A stretch of 64,000 nt of DNA, from the NCBI RefSeq assembly GCF_028128615.1, contig NZ_AMDP01000019.1:248001-312000 (forward strand). The letters run 5' to 3'. Below, one piece after another: positions 33,774 to 42,154 of this stretch. A model generated the notes under the pieces. The model saw nothing but the letters and a program-made list of their open reading frames with translations, did no database searches and was not told where the DNA came from. The stretch is from Enterococcus sp. 5H. GTDB taxonomy: Bacteria; Bacillota; Bacilli; Lactobacillales; Enterococcaceae. Position 1 is the stretch's first letter. Every line of letters begins with the position of its first letter. The translations under genes and the position numbers were made by a program.

Positions 33774-33812
33774 AAGCTGAGACAAAACGTGAATGTTTGT
33801 TTCAGCTTTTTT
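33774..33812 (+). terminator. Terminator after the FNT gene
   Basis: AAGCTGAGACAAAAC pairs with GTTTGTTTCAGCTT, then a T run. Confidence 0.82.
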
Positions 33813-33867
33813 GTTGTTTTGAACTAAATAAAGTAAAATGGAATAAATAGCTAAAAGGAGACCTGAA

Positions 33868-34515
33868 ATGAATGAAGTGATTTTTCCAGAAAATAAAGAA
33901 AAAGCCCAGCAAATGTCAGCATATATGAAAAATTTATTTCCTTTTGCAGGTGTACCAGCGCCCGAAAGGACAGCACTTCAGAAAGAGTTACTGAAAAAAA
34001 GTAAACAATTTTCTTACGAAGAATTATTTGAGCTAATCTCTTATTATTATCAAAAACCAGAGCGTGAGTACCAATATGTTGCAATTGATCTGGCAACTGT
34101 TAATGTTAAACGATTATCTTTTGATGAAATGTTAAGTTTTAAACCTTTTGTCGTTGAAAAAGCTTGGTGGGATAGTGTGGATTCGTGGCGTAAATTTTTT
34201 GGACTTTGGGGATCGTATCACTTTGACGAAATGCCGCAGCTATTTGATGCATTTTATGGTGAAGAAGATTTTTGGCATCGCCGAATTGCAATCAATCTGC
34301 AACTATTATATAAAGAAAAAACAAACACAGCGTTATTGAAAAAAGCCATCATTTATGATAAAACTACAGATGAGTTCTTTATTCAAAAAGCAATTGGCTG
34401 GGCGTTGCGTCAACATAGTAAAATTGATCCTGAATGGGTCAAAGAAATGATTGCGACCAATACTTTAAGCCCATTAGCCGTTAGAGAAGGCAGTAAATAC
34501 TTGCCAAAACCATAG
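33868..34515 (+). CDS. DNA alkylation repair protein (AlkD-like)
   Basis: HEAT-repeat protein of the AlkD/AlkC superfamily, whose studied members excise alkylated bases. 215 helical residues with family blocks MKNLFPFAGVPAPERTALQKELL (about 20-42), YYYQKPEREYQYVAIDL, WWDSVDSWRKFFG (aromatic face of the binding cleft), FWHRRIAINLQLLYK and FIQKAIGWALRQHSK. AAAAGGAG precedes the ATG. It may be cotranscribed with the HAD gene 22 bases downstream. Activity on DNA is inferred from the family. Confidence 0.85.
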   Translation: MNEVIFPENKEKAQQMSAYMKNLFPFAGVPAPERTALQKELLKKSKQFSYEELFELISYYYQKPEREYQYVAIDLATVNVKRLSFDEMLSFKPFVVEKAWWDSVDSWRKFFGLWGSYHFDEMPQLFDAFYGEEDFWHRRIAINLQLLYKEKTNTALLKKAIIYDKTTDEFFIQKAIGWALRQHSKIDPEWVKEMIATNTLSPLAVREGSKYLPKP

Positions 34516-34537
34516 AAAGCGAGCGAAAAAACACGCG

Positions 34538-35314
34538 ATGAAAAGAAAACTTTTTGCATTTGATATTGATGGAACCTTGTTGGGAACAGACAAACAACCA
34601 TTGGAAAGCACACGAGAAGCATTACAGGCACTAAGAAAACAAGGTCATTTAGTGACAGTAGCTACAGGACGCAGCCGATTTATGGCACAAGATATTATTA
34701 TGGATTTAGATTTTTCAAACTATGTTCTTTGTAATGGAGCAGCAGCGTTTTTAGATCATGAGCAGTATTTCCAGAATTTACTGGATCAAGATGAATTACA
34801 TCGCTTCGCTTCTGAAGTGGAGAAGAGAGAGATTGGTTTAGCTTATGTTGGTTTAGATGATGTGAAAAAGAAAAATCATCACCGCCGTGAACAAATGGCT
34901 GAAGCGATGCGCACAATTAATTTTGAAGCGCCGGAATATGATACGAATTTCCAAAAAGAAAATGATATTTATCAAGCTTTAGCTTTTTATGATGAAGCTT
35001 CAGATGGTGTATTTGACCATGAATTTTCTAGCTTCCGTTTCATCCGTTGGCACGCTGAAAGTGTTGATATTGTACCGAAAGATGGTTCTAAAGCAGCGAC
35101 CTTATTGAATTTAGCTGATCGTGTGGGGATTGAGCGAGAAAATATTATTACCTTTGGTGATGGCGAAAATGATCGCGAAATGTTGCGTGAAGCGGGTATT
35201 GGTGTTGCAATGGGGAACGCATTACCTCACATTCAAAAAGAAGCAAAATTTGTGACAGATACGAATGATAATGATGGTATTTGGAAAGCGTTGAAAGAAT
35301 TAAAGGCAATTTAA
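34538..35314 (+). CDS. Cof-type HAD-superfamily phosphatase
   Basis: Second Cof/YidA-like phosphatase of the window, 258 residues. HAD motif I is FDIDGTLLG (Asp8 nucleophile), motif II VATGRSRF, Lys region VPKDGSKAATL and motif IV FGDGENDREMLREAGIGVAMGNA. The cap domain lies between about 85 and 180. The ribosome site is poor (GAGCG), consistent with coupling to the AlkD-like gene just upstream. Substrate unknown. Confidence 0.9.
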   Translation: MKRKLFAFDIDGTLLGTDKQPLESTREALQALRKQGHLVTVATGRSRFMAQDIIMDLDFSNYVLCNGAAAFLDHEQYFQNLLDQDELHRFASEVEKREIGLAYVGLDDVKKKNHHRREQMAEAMRTINFEAPEYDTNFQKENDIYQALAFYDEASDGVFDHEFSSFRFIRWHAESVDIVPKDGSKAATLLNLADRVGIERENIITFGDGENDREMLREAGIGVAMGNALPHIQKEAKFVTDTNDNDGIWKALKELKAI

Positions 35315-35316
35315 AT

Positions 35317-35365
35317 AAAAAAGCTATCCGATCTTCTAACATCGTAGAAGATCGGGTAGCTTTTA
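35317..35365. terminator. Bidirectional terminator between HAD gene and def
   Basis: A 20-base arm at 35319-35338 starting AAAAGCTATCCG pairs almost perfectly with 35345-35364 ending GGGTAGCTTTT, with A and T tracts at the ends. Confidence 0.88.
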
Positions 35366-35366
35366 A

Positions 35367-35930
35367 TTATTCAATCACCAAAACGCCATCTTTCAACGCG
35401 AATGGATTTTCCTTGTTAATATGATCGTAAAACATAACTCCATTCAAATGATCAATTTCATGCTGAACCACAATTGCTTCGTAATTTTTCAAACGAATTT
35501 TTTGTTTTTCACCAGCAATATCAACATAAGAAAGTGTAATTTTATTATGACGGACCACGTAACCAGGGACTTCACGATCAACAGATAAGCAACCTTCACC
35601 TTCGCCAAGGCAAGCATCCTGTACGGAATGGCTCAAAATTTTAGGGTTGTACATAACTGCGCTTAAAGTAGGTTCAGGATTTTCTAAATCTCCACTTGGT
35701 ACATGTACTGCAATGATTCGTTTTGAAATATCTAATTGCGGGGCAGCTAAACCAACACCGCCTCGTAATGCTAATTCTTCTGCTTTGACAGGATCTTGAC
35801 TATTTTTCAAGAACTCCATCATCTCTTCACCTAACTTGATATTCTCATCAGAAAGCGGCAACGCAACTTCTTCAGCAACTTCTCTAAGTGTAGGTTTTCC
35901 TTCACGGATAATATCCTCCATGGTAATCAT
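35367..35930 (-). CDS. def: Peptide deformylase
   Basis: Metalloenzyme that removes the formyl group from the initiator Met of new proteins. All three motifs are intact: GVGLAAPQ (58-65), EGCLS with metal ligand Cys114, and QHEIDHLNG with His157, catalytic Glu158 and His161. 187 residues with the insertions of the Gram-positive type 2 enzymes. AAGGAGGAAC precedes ATG 35930. Single gene, divergent from rpsO. Confidence 0.96.
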   Translation of the reverse strand: MITMEDIIREGKPTLREVAEEVALPLSDENIKLGEEMMEFLKNSQDPVKAEELALRGGVGLAAPQLDISKRIIAVHVPSGDLENPEPTLSAVMYNPKILSHSVQDACLGEGEGCLSVDREVPGYVVRHNKITLSYVDIAGEKQKIRLKNYEAIVVQHEIDHLNGVMFYDHINKENPFALKDGVLVIE

Positions 35931-36090
35931 AGGATAGTTCCTCCTTCAACTTATATTAAACGTCCAGATTTTCGAATCCAAAAAGATCAATCTATTCGTT
36001 GATGTATTTATTCGCTCATTTAGTTTATCATAAAACATTTATAAATGGGGATAAATTGTTCAAAAAACAAGCAAATCCTAACGTTTGGTC

Positions 36091-36119
36091 TTGCATTTTT
36101 AAGAGCTTTCCTGTAAAGT
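36091..36119 (+). promoter_or_regulatory. Promoter of rpsO
   Basis: TTGCAT (36091-36096), 17-base spacer, TAAAGT (36114-36119). Leader of about 90 bases follows. Confidence 0.7.
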
Positions 36120-36125
36120 GTACCT

Positions 36126-36216
36126 GTATGGAAACGTACCGTCTTTTACTTGGTTGTGCGAGTCACCAACGCATTACTCAGTAGTGAGATGATTACTTAA
36201 AGAAGAGGTGAAAAAC
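36126..36216 (+). promoter_or_regulatory. Structured rpsO leader (candidate S15 binding site)
   Basis: Short leader with three hairpins in a row: GTAC...GTAC near 36119-36140, TTGGT...ACCAA near 36153-36172, and CTCA-GTAG-TGAG near 36178-36190. Autoregulation of rpsO by S15 through leader structure is known in several bacteria; here only the folding potential and position support it. Confidence 0.4.
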
Positions 36217-36486
36217 ATGGCAATGTCTAAAGAAAAGAAAAACGAAATCATTAAAGAGTATGCTCGTCATGAAGGAGATACTGGTTCACCAGAAGTACAA
36301 ATCGCTGTATTAACTGCTGATATCAACCACCTTAACGAACACGCACGCGTTCACAAAAAAGATCATCATTCTTACCGTGGACTAATGAAAAAAATTGGAC
36401 ACCGTCGTAACTTGTTAGCTTACTTGCGTAAAACTGACATCCAACGTTACCGCGAATTGATCCAACGCTTAGGATTACGTCGTTAA
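36217..36486 (+). CDS. rpsO: 30S ribosomal protein S15
   Basis: Small-subunit protein binding 16S rRNA helices 20-22. I start at ATG 36217 ([12 protein letters not shown]) because AGAGGTG just upstream is the ribosome site; the in-frame GTG at 36208 is part of it. 89 residues, the canonical length. Family blocks [25 protein letters not shown] and [18 protein letters not shown] are intact. It is followed by a terminator and then pnp, the classic rpsO-pnp order. Confidence 0.97.
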   Translation: MAMSKEKKNEIIKEYARHEGDTGSPEVQIAVLTADINHLNEHARVHKKDHHSYRGLMKKIGHRRNLLAYLRKTDIQRYRELIQRLGLRR

Positions 36487-36494
36487 TCAAACAA

Positions 36495-36528
36495 GGAAAA
36501 GCGAGATTCTTAATGAACCTCGCTTTTT
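36495..36528 (+). terminator. Terminator/attenuator between rpsO and pnp
   Basis: GAAAAGCGAG pairs with CTCGCTTTTT. Its left arm GGAAAAGCGAGA (36495-36506) is also a perfect 12-bp complement of TCTCGCTTTTCC at 36660-36671 in the pnp leader, so two pairings compete. Confidence 0.8.
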
Positions 36529-36602
36529 AGCTTATTTAAAAGCGCAGGTTGAGTATCCTTAAAATACTAAAAAATAACTATCTTTGGAAAGTTTGAATGA
36601 AT

Positions 36603-36656
36603 CTACTAACCAAATAAAAGGACTCAAATATTTGAATCTTTTCATTTGTTTAGTAG
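36603..36656 (+). promoter_or_regulatory. Long hairpin in the pnp leader
   Basis: CTACTAA (36603-36609) pairs with TTAGTAG (36650-36656), CAAAT with ATTTG, AAAAG with CTTTT, and TCAAATATTTGA forms the top: a long, nearly continuous stem without a T run. In Escherichia coli a pnp leader hairpin is cut by RNase III as part of autocontrol; a similar role here is inference. Confidence 0.6.
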
Positions 36657-36695
36657 CAGTCTCGCTTTTCCGAAGAATCGAAGGAGAACAGATAT

Positions 36696-38810
36696 ATGTC
36701 AGAAAAACAAGTTTTCAAAACAACTTGGGGCGGACGCCCTTTACAAGTTGAAGTAGGACAATTAGCCAAACAAGCAAACGGAGCTGTTTTAGTTCGTTAT
36801 GGCGACACAGTTGTTTTAAGTGCGGCCGTTGCTTCAAAAGATGCCCGTGATTTTGATTTTTTCCCATTAACAGTCAACTATGAAGAAAAAATGTACGCCG
36901 TTGGTAAAATTCCTGGCGGTTTTATTAAACGTGAAGGTCGTCCAAGTGAACGTGCAACATTAACAGCTCGTTTGATTGACCGTCCGATTCGTCCAATGTT
37001 TGCGGAAGGTTTCCGTAACGAAGTGCAAATTACAAACACTGTTATGAGTGTGGAACAAGATTGCACACCAGAAATGGCAGCAATGTTTGGTTCATCTCTA
37101 GCATTAGCAATTTCAGATATTCCTTTTGACGGCCCGATTGCAGGTGTTGATGTCGGTCGTGTGGATGGAGAATATGTCCTAAATCCAACCGTTGAACAAG
37201 CCGAGAAAACAGATATCGAATTAACTGTTGCTGGTACGAAAAAAGCTATCAATATGGTGGAAAGTGGAGCCAAAGAAGTATCAGAAGAAGACATGCTGGG
37301 TGCTTTACTTTTTGGTTTTGATGCGATTAAAGAATTAGTTGCTTTCCAAGAAGAAATCGTTGCCGCTGTCGGTAAAGAAAAAATGGAAATCAAATTATTA
37401 CAAGTTGATGCAGACTTGAAAAAGGAAATCTTTGATGCATATTACGGCACAATGAAAGAAGCCGTTATGACCGAAGAAAAATTAGCGCGTGAAGTAAACA
37501 TTGACGCTGTCAAAGACCAAGTAAAAGAAGCTTATGCTGAAAAATTTGCTGGACATGAAGATGAAGAGCAAGTAACTAAAGAAGTAAAACAAATCGCAGA
37601 AGATCTTGAAAAAGATGTTGTGCGCGAATTAATTACCATTGATAAAATCCGTCCTGATGGCCGTAAGTTAGATGAAATTCGTCCGTTGGCATCAGAAGTT
37701 GGTATTTTACCACGTGTTCATGGGTCTGGTTTATTTACCCGCGGACAAACACAAGCATTATCTATTTGTACATTAGCGCCGCTTGGTGAACACCAAATCA
37801 TTGACGGTCTAGGTGTAGAAGACAGTAAACGTTTCATTCATCACTATAACTTCCCGCAATTTTCTGTTGGTTCAACAGGTCGTGCCGGATCTCCTGGTCG
37901 TCGTGAAATCGGTCATGGTGCTTTAGGTGAGCGTGCAATGGCGCAAGTTATCCCAGATGAAACAGATTTCCCATACACAATCCGTGTAGTTTCTGAAGTA
38001 TTAGAATCAAACGGTTCATCTTCTCAAGCAAGTATTTGTGCCGGAATCTTAGCATTAATGGATGCGGGTGTGCCAATTAAAGCACCAGTTGCCGGAATTG
38101 CGATGGGACTTGTCAGCGATGGTGAAAATTATACAATTCTAACTGATATCCAAGGTCTAGAAGATCATTTAGGTGATATGGACTTTAAAGTTGCCGGAAC
38201 AAAAGACGGAATTACAGCTTTACAAATGGATATTAAAATTCAAGGAATCACAGAACAAATCTTGACAGAAGCATTAACACAAGCGAAAAAAGCCCGTATG
38301 GAAATTCTTGCTGAATTAACATCAACATTGGCTGAACCACGTGCTGAGCTAAGTCAATACGCACCTAAGATTGAAATGATCCAAATTGCTCCTGCTAAAA
38401 TCAAAGATGTTATAGGTAAAGGCGGCGAAACAATTAATGGTATCATCGAAGAAACTGGTGTCAAAATTGATATCGATCAAGATGGTAATGTAAGTATCGC
38501 CTCTGCTGATGCTGAGATGATTAAAAAAGCAATCAAAATTATTGAAGAGTTAACAAAAGAAGTTGAAGTAGGACAAGTGTACCTTGGAAAAGTTGTTCGT
38601 ATCGAAAAATTTGGTGCGTTTGTTAACTTGATTAAAGGAAAAGACGGTCTAGTTCATATTTCTCAATTAGCTAATGAACGTGTGAATAATGTGGAAGACG
38701 TTGTAAAACTTGGCGATGAAGTTCTTGTAAAAGTTACTGAAATCGATAAACAAGGTCGTGTAAATGTTTCCCGCAAAGCATTGCTAACAGAAGAAAACAA
38801 AGAAAAATAA
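36696..38810 (+). CDS. pnp: Polyribonucleotide nucleotidyltransferase (PNPase)
   Basis: Phosphorolytic 3'-5' exoribonuclease of mRNA turnover. Two RNase PH-like domains (about 10-225 and 310-545; second contains [20 protein letters not shown] and [18 protein letters not shown]), a linking helical domain, a KH domain (about 555-615, [20 protein letters not shown]) and a C-terminal S1 domain (about 622-690, [30 protein letters not shown]). 704 residues, normal. GAAGGAGA precedes the ATG. It follows rpsO through a leader with unusual pairing options. Confidence 0.97.
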   Translation: MSEKQVFKTTWGGRPLQVEVGQLAKQANGAVLVRYGDTVVLSAAVASKDARDFDFFPLTVNYEEKMYAVGKIPGGFIKREGRPSERATLTARLIDRPIRPMFAEGFRNEVQITNTVMSVEQDCTPEMAAMFGSSLALAISDIPFDGPIAGVDVGRVDGEYVLNPTVEQAEKTDIELTVAGTKKAINMVESGAKEVSEEDMLGALLFGFDAIKELVAFQEEIVAAVGKEKMEIKLLQVDADLKKEIFDAYYGTMKEAVMTEEKLAREVNIDAVKDQVKEAYAEKFAGHEDEEQVTKEVKQIAEDLEKDVVRELITIDKIRPDGRKLDEIRPLASEVGILPRVHGSGLFTRGQTQALSICTLAPLGEHQIIDGLGVEDSKRFIHHYNFPQFSVGSTGRAGSPGRREIGHGALGERAMAQVIPDETDFPYTIRVVSEVLESNGSSSQASICAGILALMDAGVPIKAPVAGIAMGLVSDGENYTILTDIQGLEDHLGDMDFKVAGTKDGITALQMDIKIQGITEQILTEALTQAKKARMEILAELTSTLAEPRAELSQYAPKIEMIQIAPAKIKDVIGKGGETINGIIEETGVKIDIDQDGNVSIASADAEMIKKAIKIIEELTKEVEVGQVYLGKVVRIEKFGAFVNLIKGKDGLVHISQLANERVNNVEDVVKLGDEVLVKVTEIDKQGRVNVSRKALLTEENKEK

Positions 38811-38849
38811 TCAATAAAAACTGCGAGTCATCTAAAGAGTCGTTTAAAG

Positions 38850-38881
38850 CAGAGTGAGGATTTATCTTGCTCTGTTTTTTT
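38850..38881 (+). terminator. Terminator of pnp
   Basis: CAGAGTGAGGA pairs with TCTTGCTCTG (including G-U pairs), then seven T. Confidence 0.75.
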
Positions 38882-38997
38882 GTGAAAAACAAGAATATTT
38901 AATAAAAAAATGTAAAGACGCACCACAGCTCTTTTGTTTGCCTTAAATTAGTGGTAAAATTATTGCTATCAGTCTAAAGATTATTCGGGGTGTCGAT

Positions 38998-39858
38998 GTG
39001 AAAAAATTTAATCCAAATAAAAATATAATTATTACGTTAATCGTTGTGATTATCGTGGTGACAGTTATCAGTTTGACCGCTGCCCATCGAGCAAACAGCG
39101 GAAAAAACAATCTTGGTCAATCTGCAGTGAATGACAGTGTTAGTTTCATTGATAAAATCGTCTCATTTCCTGCCAAAGCGATTGGAAATGGGGTATCTTC
39201 AATCAGCGCCTTATTAAATACGTATGATGAAAATACACGTTTAAAAGAAAGAATTGATGGATACGGAGAACTAGCAATCCAAAACGATAACTTGAAAAAA
39301 GAAAACGAATCACTAAAAACAGAGTTAGACTTAAATGAAACGCTGGGCAATTATGAAAAAGTAACAGCAACTGTTGTAACACGTACACCGGATATGTGGC
39401 AAGATTTCCTAATTGTTGATCGCGGTACGAATGATGGTATTGAGCCGAACATGGCAGTGTTATCACAAAAAGGGTTAATTGGACGCGTGATTGAAGTTAA
39501 CGCAGCCTCTTCAAAAGTAGAATTGTTAACATCTAAAAATCAAAATTCAAACCATTTTCCAGTAAAAATCACTTCAGAACAAGGCGATTCGTACGGACTT
39601 TTGAAAAGTTACGATGACAAAGAAAATATGATGATCGTTTCCCAAGTAGTTGGAGAAAAAGAGATCAAAGAAGGCGATGTTGTTCAAACATCTGGTTTAG
39701 GCCAAAACTCTCCGGCCAATTTGCCTGTTGGGATTGTCCAAAAAGTAAAACCTGACAGCTACGGCTTAGACAGAGAAATCTATGTTAAACCTTACGCAGA
39801 TACATCTGATGTCCCAGTTGTTACGATTATCAAAAGGCTAGCTGGAGCGGGGGATTGA
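38998..39858 (+). CDS. mreC: Cell shape-determining protein MreC
   Basis: Membrane-anchored scaffold of the peripheral cell-wall elongation machinery. 286 residues: short cytoplasmic start, one helix (about 11-29), a coiled-coil segment (about 75-105, rich in Leu/Lys/Asn: NDNLKKENESLKTEL), then the periplasmic-type beta domain with DRGTNDGIEPNMAVLSQKGLIGRV (about 140-163). Start GTG 38998. mreD follows within 8 bases; there is no mreB here, as is usual for ovoid Lactobacillales. Confidence 0.95.
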   Translation: MKKFNPNKNIIITLIVVIIVVTVISLTAAHRANSGKNNLGQSAVNDSVSFIDKIVSFPAKAIGNGVSSISALLNTYDENTRLKERIDGYGELAIQNDNLKKENESLKTELDLNETLGNYEKVTATVVTRTPDMWQDFLIVDRGTNDGIEPNMAVLSQKGLIGRVIEVNAASSKVELLTSKNQNSNHFPVKITSEQGDSYGLLKSYDDKENMMIVSQVVGEKEIKEGDVVQTSGLGQNSPANLPVGIVQKVKPDSYGLDREIYVKPYADTSDVPVVTIIKRLAGAGD

Positions 39859-39865
39859 GAAATAA

Positions 39866-40375
39866 ATGATACGGAAAGAAAATGTTAAATATTATGCGCC
39901 GGTTGTTTTCTTTTTATTGATGTTGATTGACGGACATCTGACCCAATCAGCACAACGTTTAACAGATAATGTTTATTTTGCAAGTGCTCATTTTATGTTA
40001 CTGGCATTTTTAATGGCGATACCAAATCTATCTAAGCGTTATTTATTGATTACTGCATTGATTCTAGGAATGATTTGTGACAGTTATTATTTAGGTGTTA
40101 TAGGCATCTATACGGTAGCTTTAACAGCGACGGTTATGATGATGTATCACTTTCAGAAAGTAGTACACACTAATTTGTTAACTGCTTTTTTCGGAATGAT
40201 TATATTTGTGACGACATACGAGTTGATTTCGGTTGGTTTACAAGTTGTTTTCCATCTATCTAACGTTGCACCTTTATTATTTATCACGAGAGTTTTAGGA
40301 CCAACTTTGCTCTTTAATATGTTAATATTTGTTATTTTTTCATATCCATTAAAGAGATTATTTGCTAATAAGTAA
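39866..40375 (+). CDS. mreD: Rod shape-determining protein MreD
   Basis: Polytopic membrane partner of MreC in septal/peripheral wall growth. 169 residues with about five hydrophobic segments (YYAPVVFFLLMLIDGHLTQ, FMLLAFLMAIPNL, YLLITALILGMICDSYYLGVIGIY, FFGMIIFVTTYELISVG, LLFNMLIFVIFSYPL). The IDGHLTQ and GMICDSYYLGVIG segments fit MreD. It is cotranscribed with mreC. The family is poorly conserved, so the call leans partly on position. Confidence 0.9.
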   Translation: MIRKENVKYYAPVVFFLLMLIDGHLTQSAQRLTDNVYFASAHFMLLAFLMAIPNLSKRYLLITALILGMICDSYYLGVIGIYTVALTATVMMMYHFQKVVHTNLLTAFFGMIIFVTTYELISVGLQVVFHLSNVAPLLFITRVLGPTLLFNMLIFVIFSYPLKRLFANK

Positions 40376-40455
40376 TCTCTTTTTTACGTTTTTATTAAAA
40401 AAAGCACTTCCCTACATATGACGATTGTTATTTTAAAATCGTTATGAAACATTTT

Positions 40456-40499
40456 TGTAATCTCCCTTTTATCTGGATGACATACTGCTATGTTACAAT
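40456..40499 (+). promoter_or_regulatory. Promoter with WalR-like site before the CHAP gene
   Basis: TGTAAT (40456-40461), five bases, TTTTAT (40467-40472): 11 of 12 positions fit the WalR (YycF) rule TGTWAH-N5-TGTWAH. The -10 TACAAT is at 40494-40499, exactly 32 bases after the first half-site. The same spacing recurs upstream of the NlpC/P60 gene. Confidence 0.6.
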
Positions 40500-40578
40500 T
40501 AAGCCGTTGTTGATTTAATCAAAAAATACTTAAAATCAATTTAAATACATAAATGTAAATTTCGGAGGAAACAAAATA

Positions 40579-41895
40579 GTGAAGAAAAATATAATATCAG
40601 CCTTGATGGTTTGTTCAGTTACGTTGACGTCAATTGCTTTACCGAGCACTGTAATTGCAGATGAATATGACACAAAGATTGACCAGCAAACTGAAATAAT
40701 TAATGGATTGAAGACAAAAGAATCAGAAGCCGCTGCTAAATTAGCTACAATTGAATCTGATATGTTAACAACAGCAGCAAAAATTGATGAATTGTCTGCT
40801 AAAAAAGATGAACTTACAAAAGAAATCAAAGCATTATACAATGAAATTTCTGATTTGAACGTTCGTATTCAAAAAAGAGAAGTACAAATGCGCAATCAAG
40901 CACGTGATGTTCAAGTAAGTGGAGCAAGCACAAGTTATTTAGATGTCATTGTTAATTCTGAATCAATTGCGGATGCAATTAGCCGTGTGCAAGGAATTTC
41001 AACACTAGTTAGCGCAAATAATGACTTATTAAAGCAACAAAACACTGACAAAGAAGATGTAGAGAAAAAGTCAGACAGTGTTGAAACACAAATTTCTGTC
41101 TTGGAAACTTCTGAAAAAGAACTAACTAGACAACAAGATTCTTTGAAAACGTTGAAAATTGAACAAGAAGTAGCTAAGAATGAATTAGAAGCACAACGTT
41201 CAACTGAAGAAGACAAAAAATCTGATTATGTTGCTCAAAAAGAAGCAGCTCAGAAAAAATTAGCAGAAGAACAAGCAAAACAAGCAAAAGAATTAGAAGA
41301 TCAACGCAAAGCAGAAGCTGAAGCAGCAGTGAAATTAGCAGAAGCTCAAGCAGCTAATCCTGGACTAGTAAGAACTAATGTTGTTAATACAGACGGTACA
41401 ACAAAAGAGGCTGAACACTCAACTTCACAAAATAATAACAACACAGGCAGCAGCAGTATTGGCGGAAATGGTGAAGTGTCAGCTGCCAAGAAAAAGGCAG
41501 CACAAATTGCTTTAAATTCTGTAGGTCAAACGAATCCAACTGGTTGGGGTCAAAGCGGTGAATGTATTGTTGCCGTACAAAACTGGTTGAACGCTGCAGG
41601 CATTCGCTTTACACCAGGTGGTCCTCATAGCGGATATACTCAATCAGGAGCAGTCCAAGTTTCATGGTCTGATGTTCAAGTTGGAGATGTTGTTCAATAT
41701 GAGAATTCTCTTAGTCCCGATGCATGGATGGATGGAGTTCATACTGTCTTAGTAGTAGGTGTTAATGGAAATTCTGTTCAGATTGTTGAGTCAAATAATC
41801 CAGCAGGTTCTGGTTATGTATCAACAACTACTGGATGGACACCAAGCCCATATGCGGCAAACTTCAGAGCAGTAGTATGGCGTTTCCCAGGATAA
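40579..41895 (+). CDS. Secreted coiled-coil protein with CHAP domain (PcsB/SagA-like)
   Basis: Probable peptidoglycan hydrolase for daughter-cell separation. 438 residues: signal peptide cleaved near TVIADEYD (about residue 29), a long coiled coil (about 30-250) with the PcsB-type segment VQMRNQARDVQVSGAST, an Asn/Ser linker, and a C-terminal CHAP domain (about 303-438) with Cys329 in SGECIVAVQNW, His388 in DGVHTVLVVG and Glu404/Asn406 in IVESNNP. Start GTG 40579 behind CGGAGGAAAC. It is a paralogue of the next gene, with a different catalytic domain. Terminator follows. Confidence 0.88.
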   Translation: MKKNIISALMVCSVTLTSIALPSTVIADEYDTKIDQQTEIINGLKTKESEAAAKLATIESDMLTTAAKIDELSAKKDELTKEIKALYNEISDLNVRIQKREVQMRNQARDVQVSGASTSYLDVIVNSESIADAISRVQGISTLVSANNDLLKQQNTDKEDVEKKSDSVETQISVLETSEKELTRQQDSLKTLKIEQEVAKNELEAQRSTEEDKKSDYVAQKEAAQKKLAEEQAKQAKELEDQRKAEAEAAVKLAEAQAANPGLVRTNVVNTDGTTKEAEHSTSQNNNNTGSSSIGGNGEVSAAKKKAAQIALNSVGQTNPTGWGQSGECIVAVQNWLNAAGIRFTPGGPHSGYTQSGAVQVSWSDVQVGDVVQYENSLSPDAWMDGVHTVLVVGVNGNSVQIVESNNPAGSGYVSTTTGWTPSPYAANFRAVVWRFPG

Positions 41896-41902
41896 AAAAT
41901 TA

Positions 41903-41952
41903 AAATAGTTTGCAATAAAATGTAGTAGTATTTTATTGCAGGCTATTTTTTT
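41903..41952 (+). terminator. Terminator after the CHAP gene
   Basis: AATAGTTTGCAATAAAAT pairs with ATTTTATTGCAGGCTATT, followed by a T run; a long, strong hairpin. Confidence 0.88.
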
Positions 41953-42033
41953 ATGGGCAATAAGCAGCCAATTTATGTATAATATAAGCATCTATTTTAG
42001 ATGTCATTTTTAACGGTTCAAATGAAATACTCC

Positions 42034-42077
42034 TGTAACATTATTATTATATGTATGACATCTGACTATGATACAAT
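42034..42077 (+). promoter_or_regulatory. Promoter with WalR-like site before the NlpC/P60 gene
   Basis: TGTAAC (42034-42039), five bases, TATTAT (42045-42050), then TACAAT as -10 at 42072-42077. Half-site to -10 distance is 32 bases, identical to the promoter at 40456, and the blocks ATGACAT and CTATG before the -10 are also shared. Confidence 0.6.
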
Positions 42078-42154
42078 GACAACGTTGTTAATAAAAGAAT
42101 GAAAATTACTCAAACGATGAATATATTATTAAGCAAAAGTCGGAGGAATGAATA

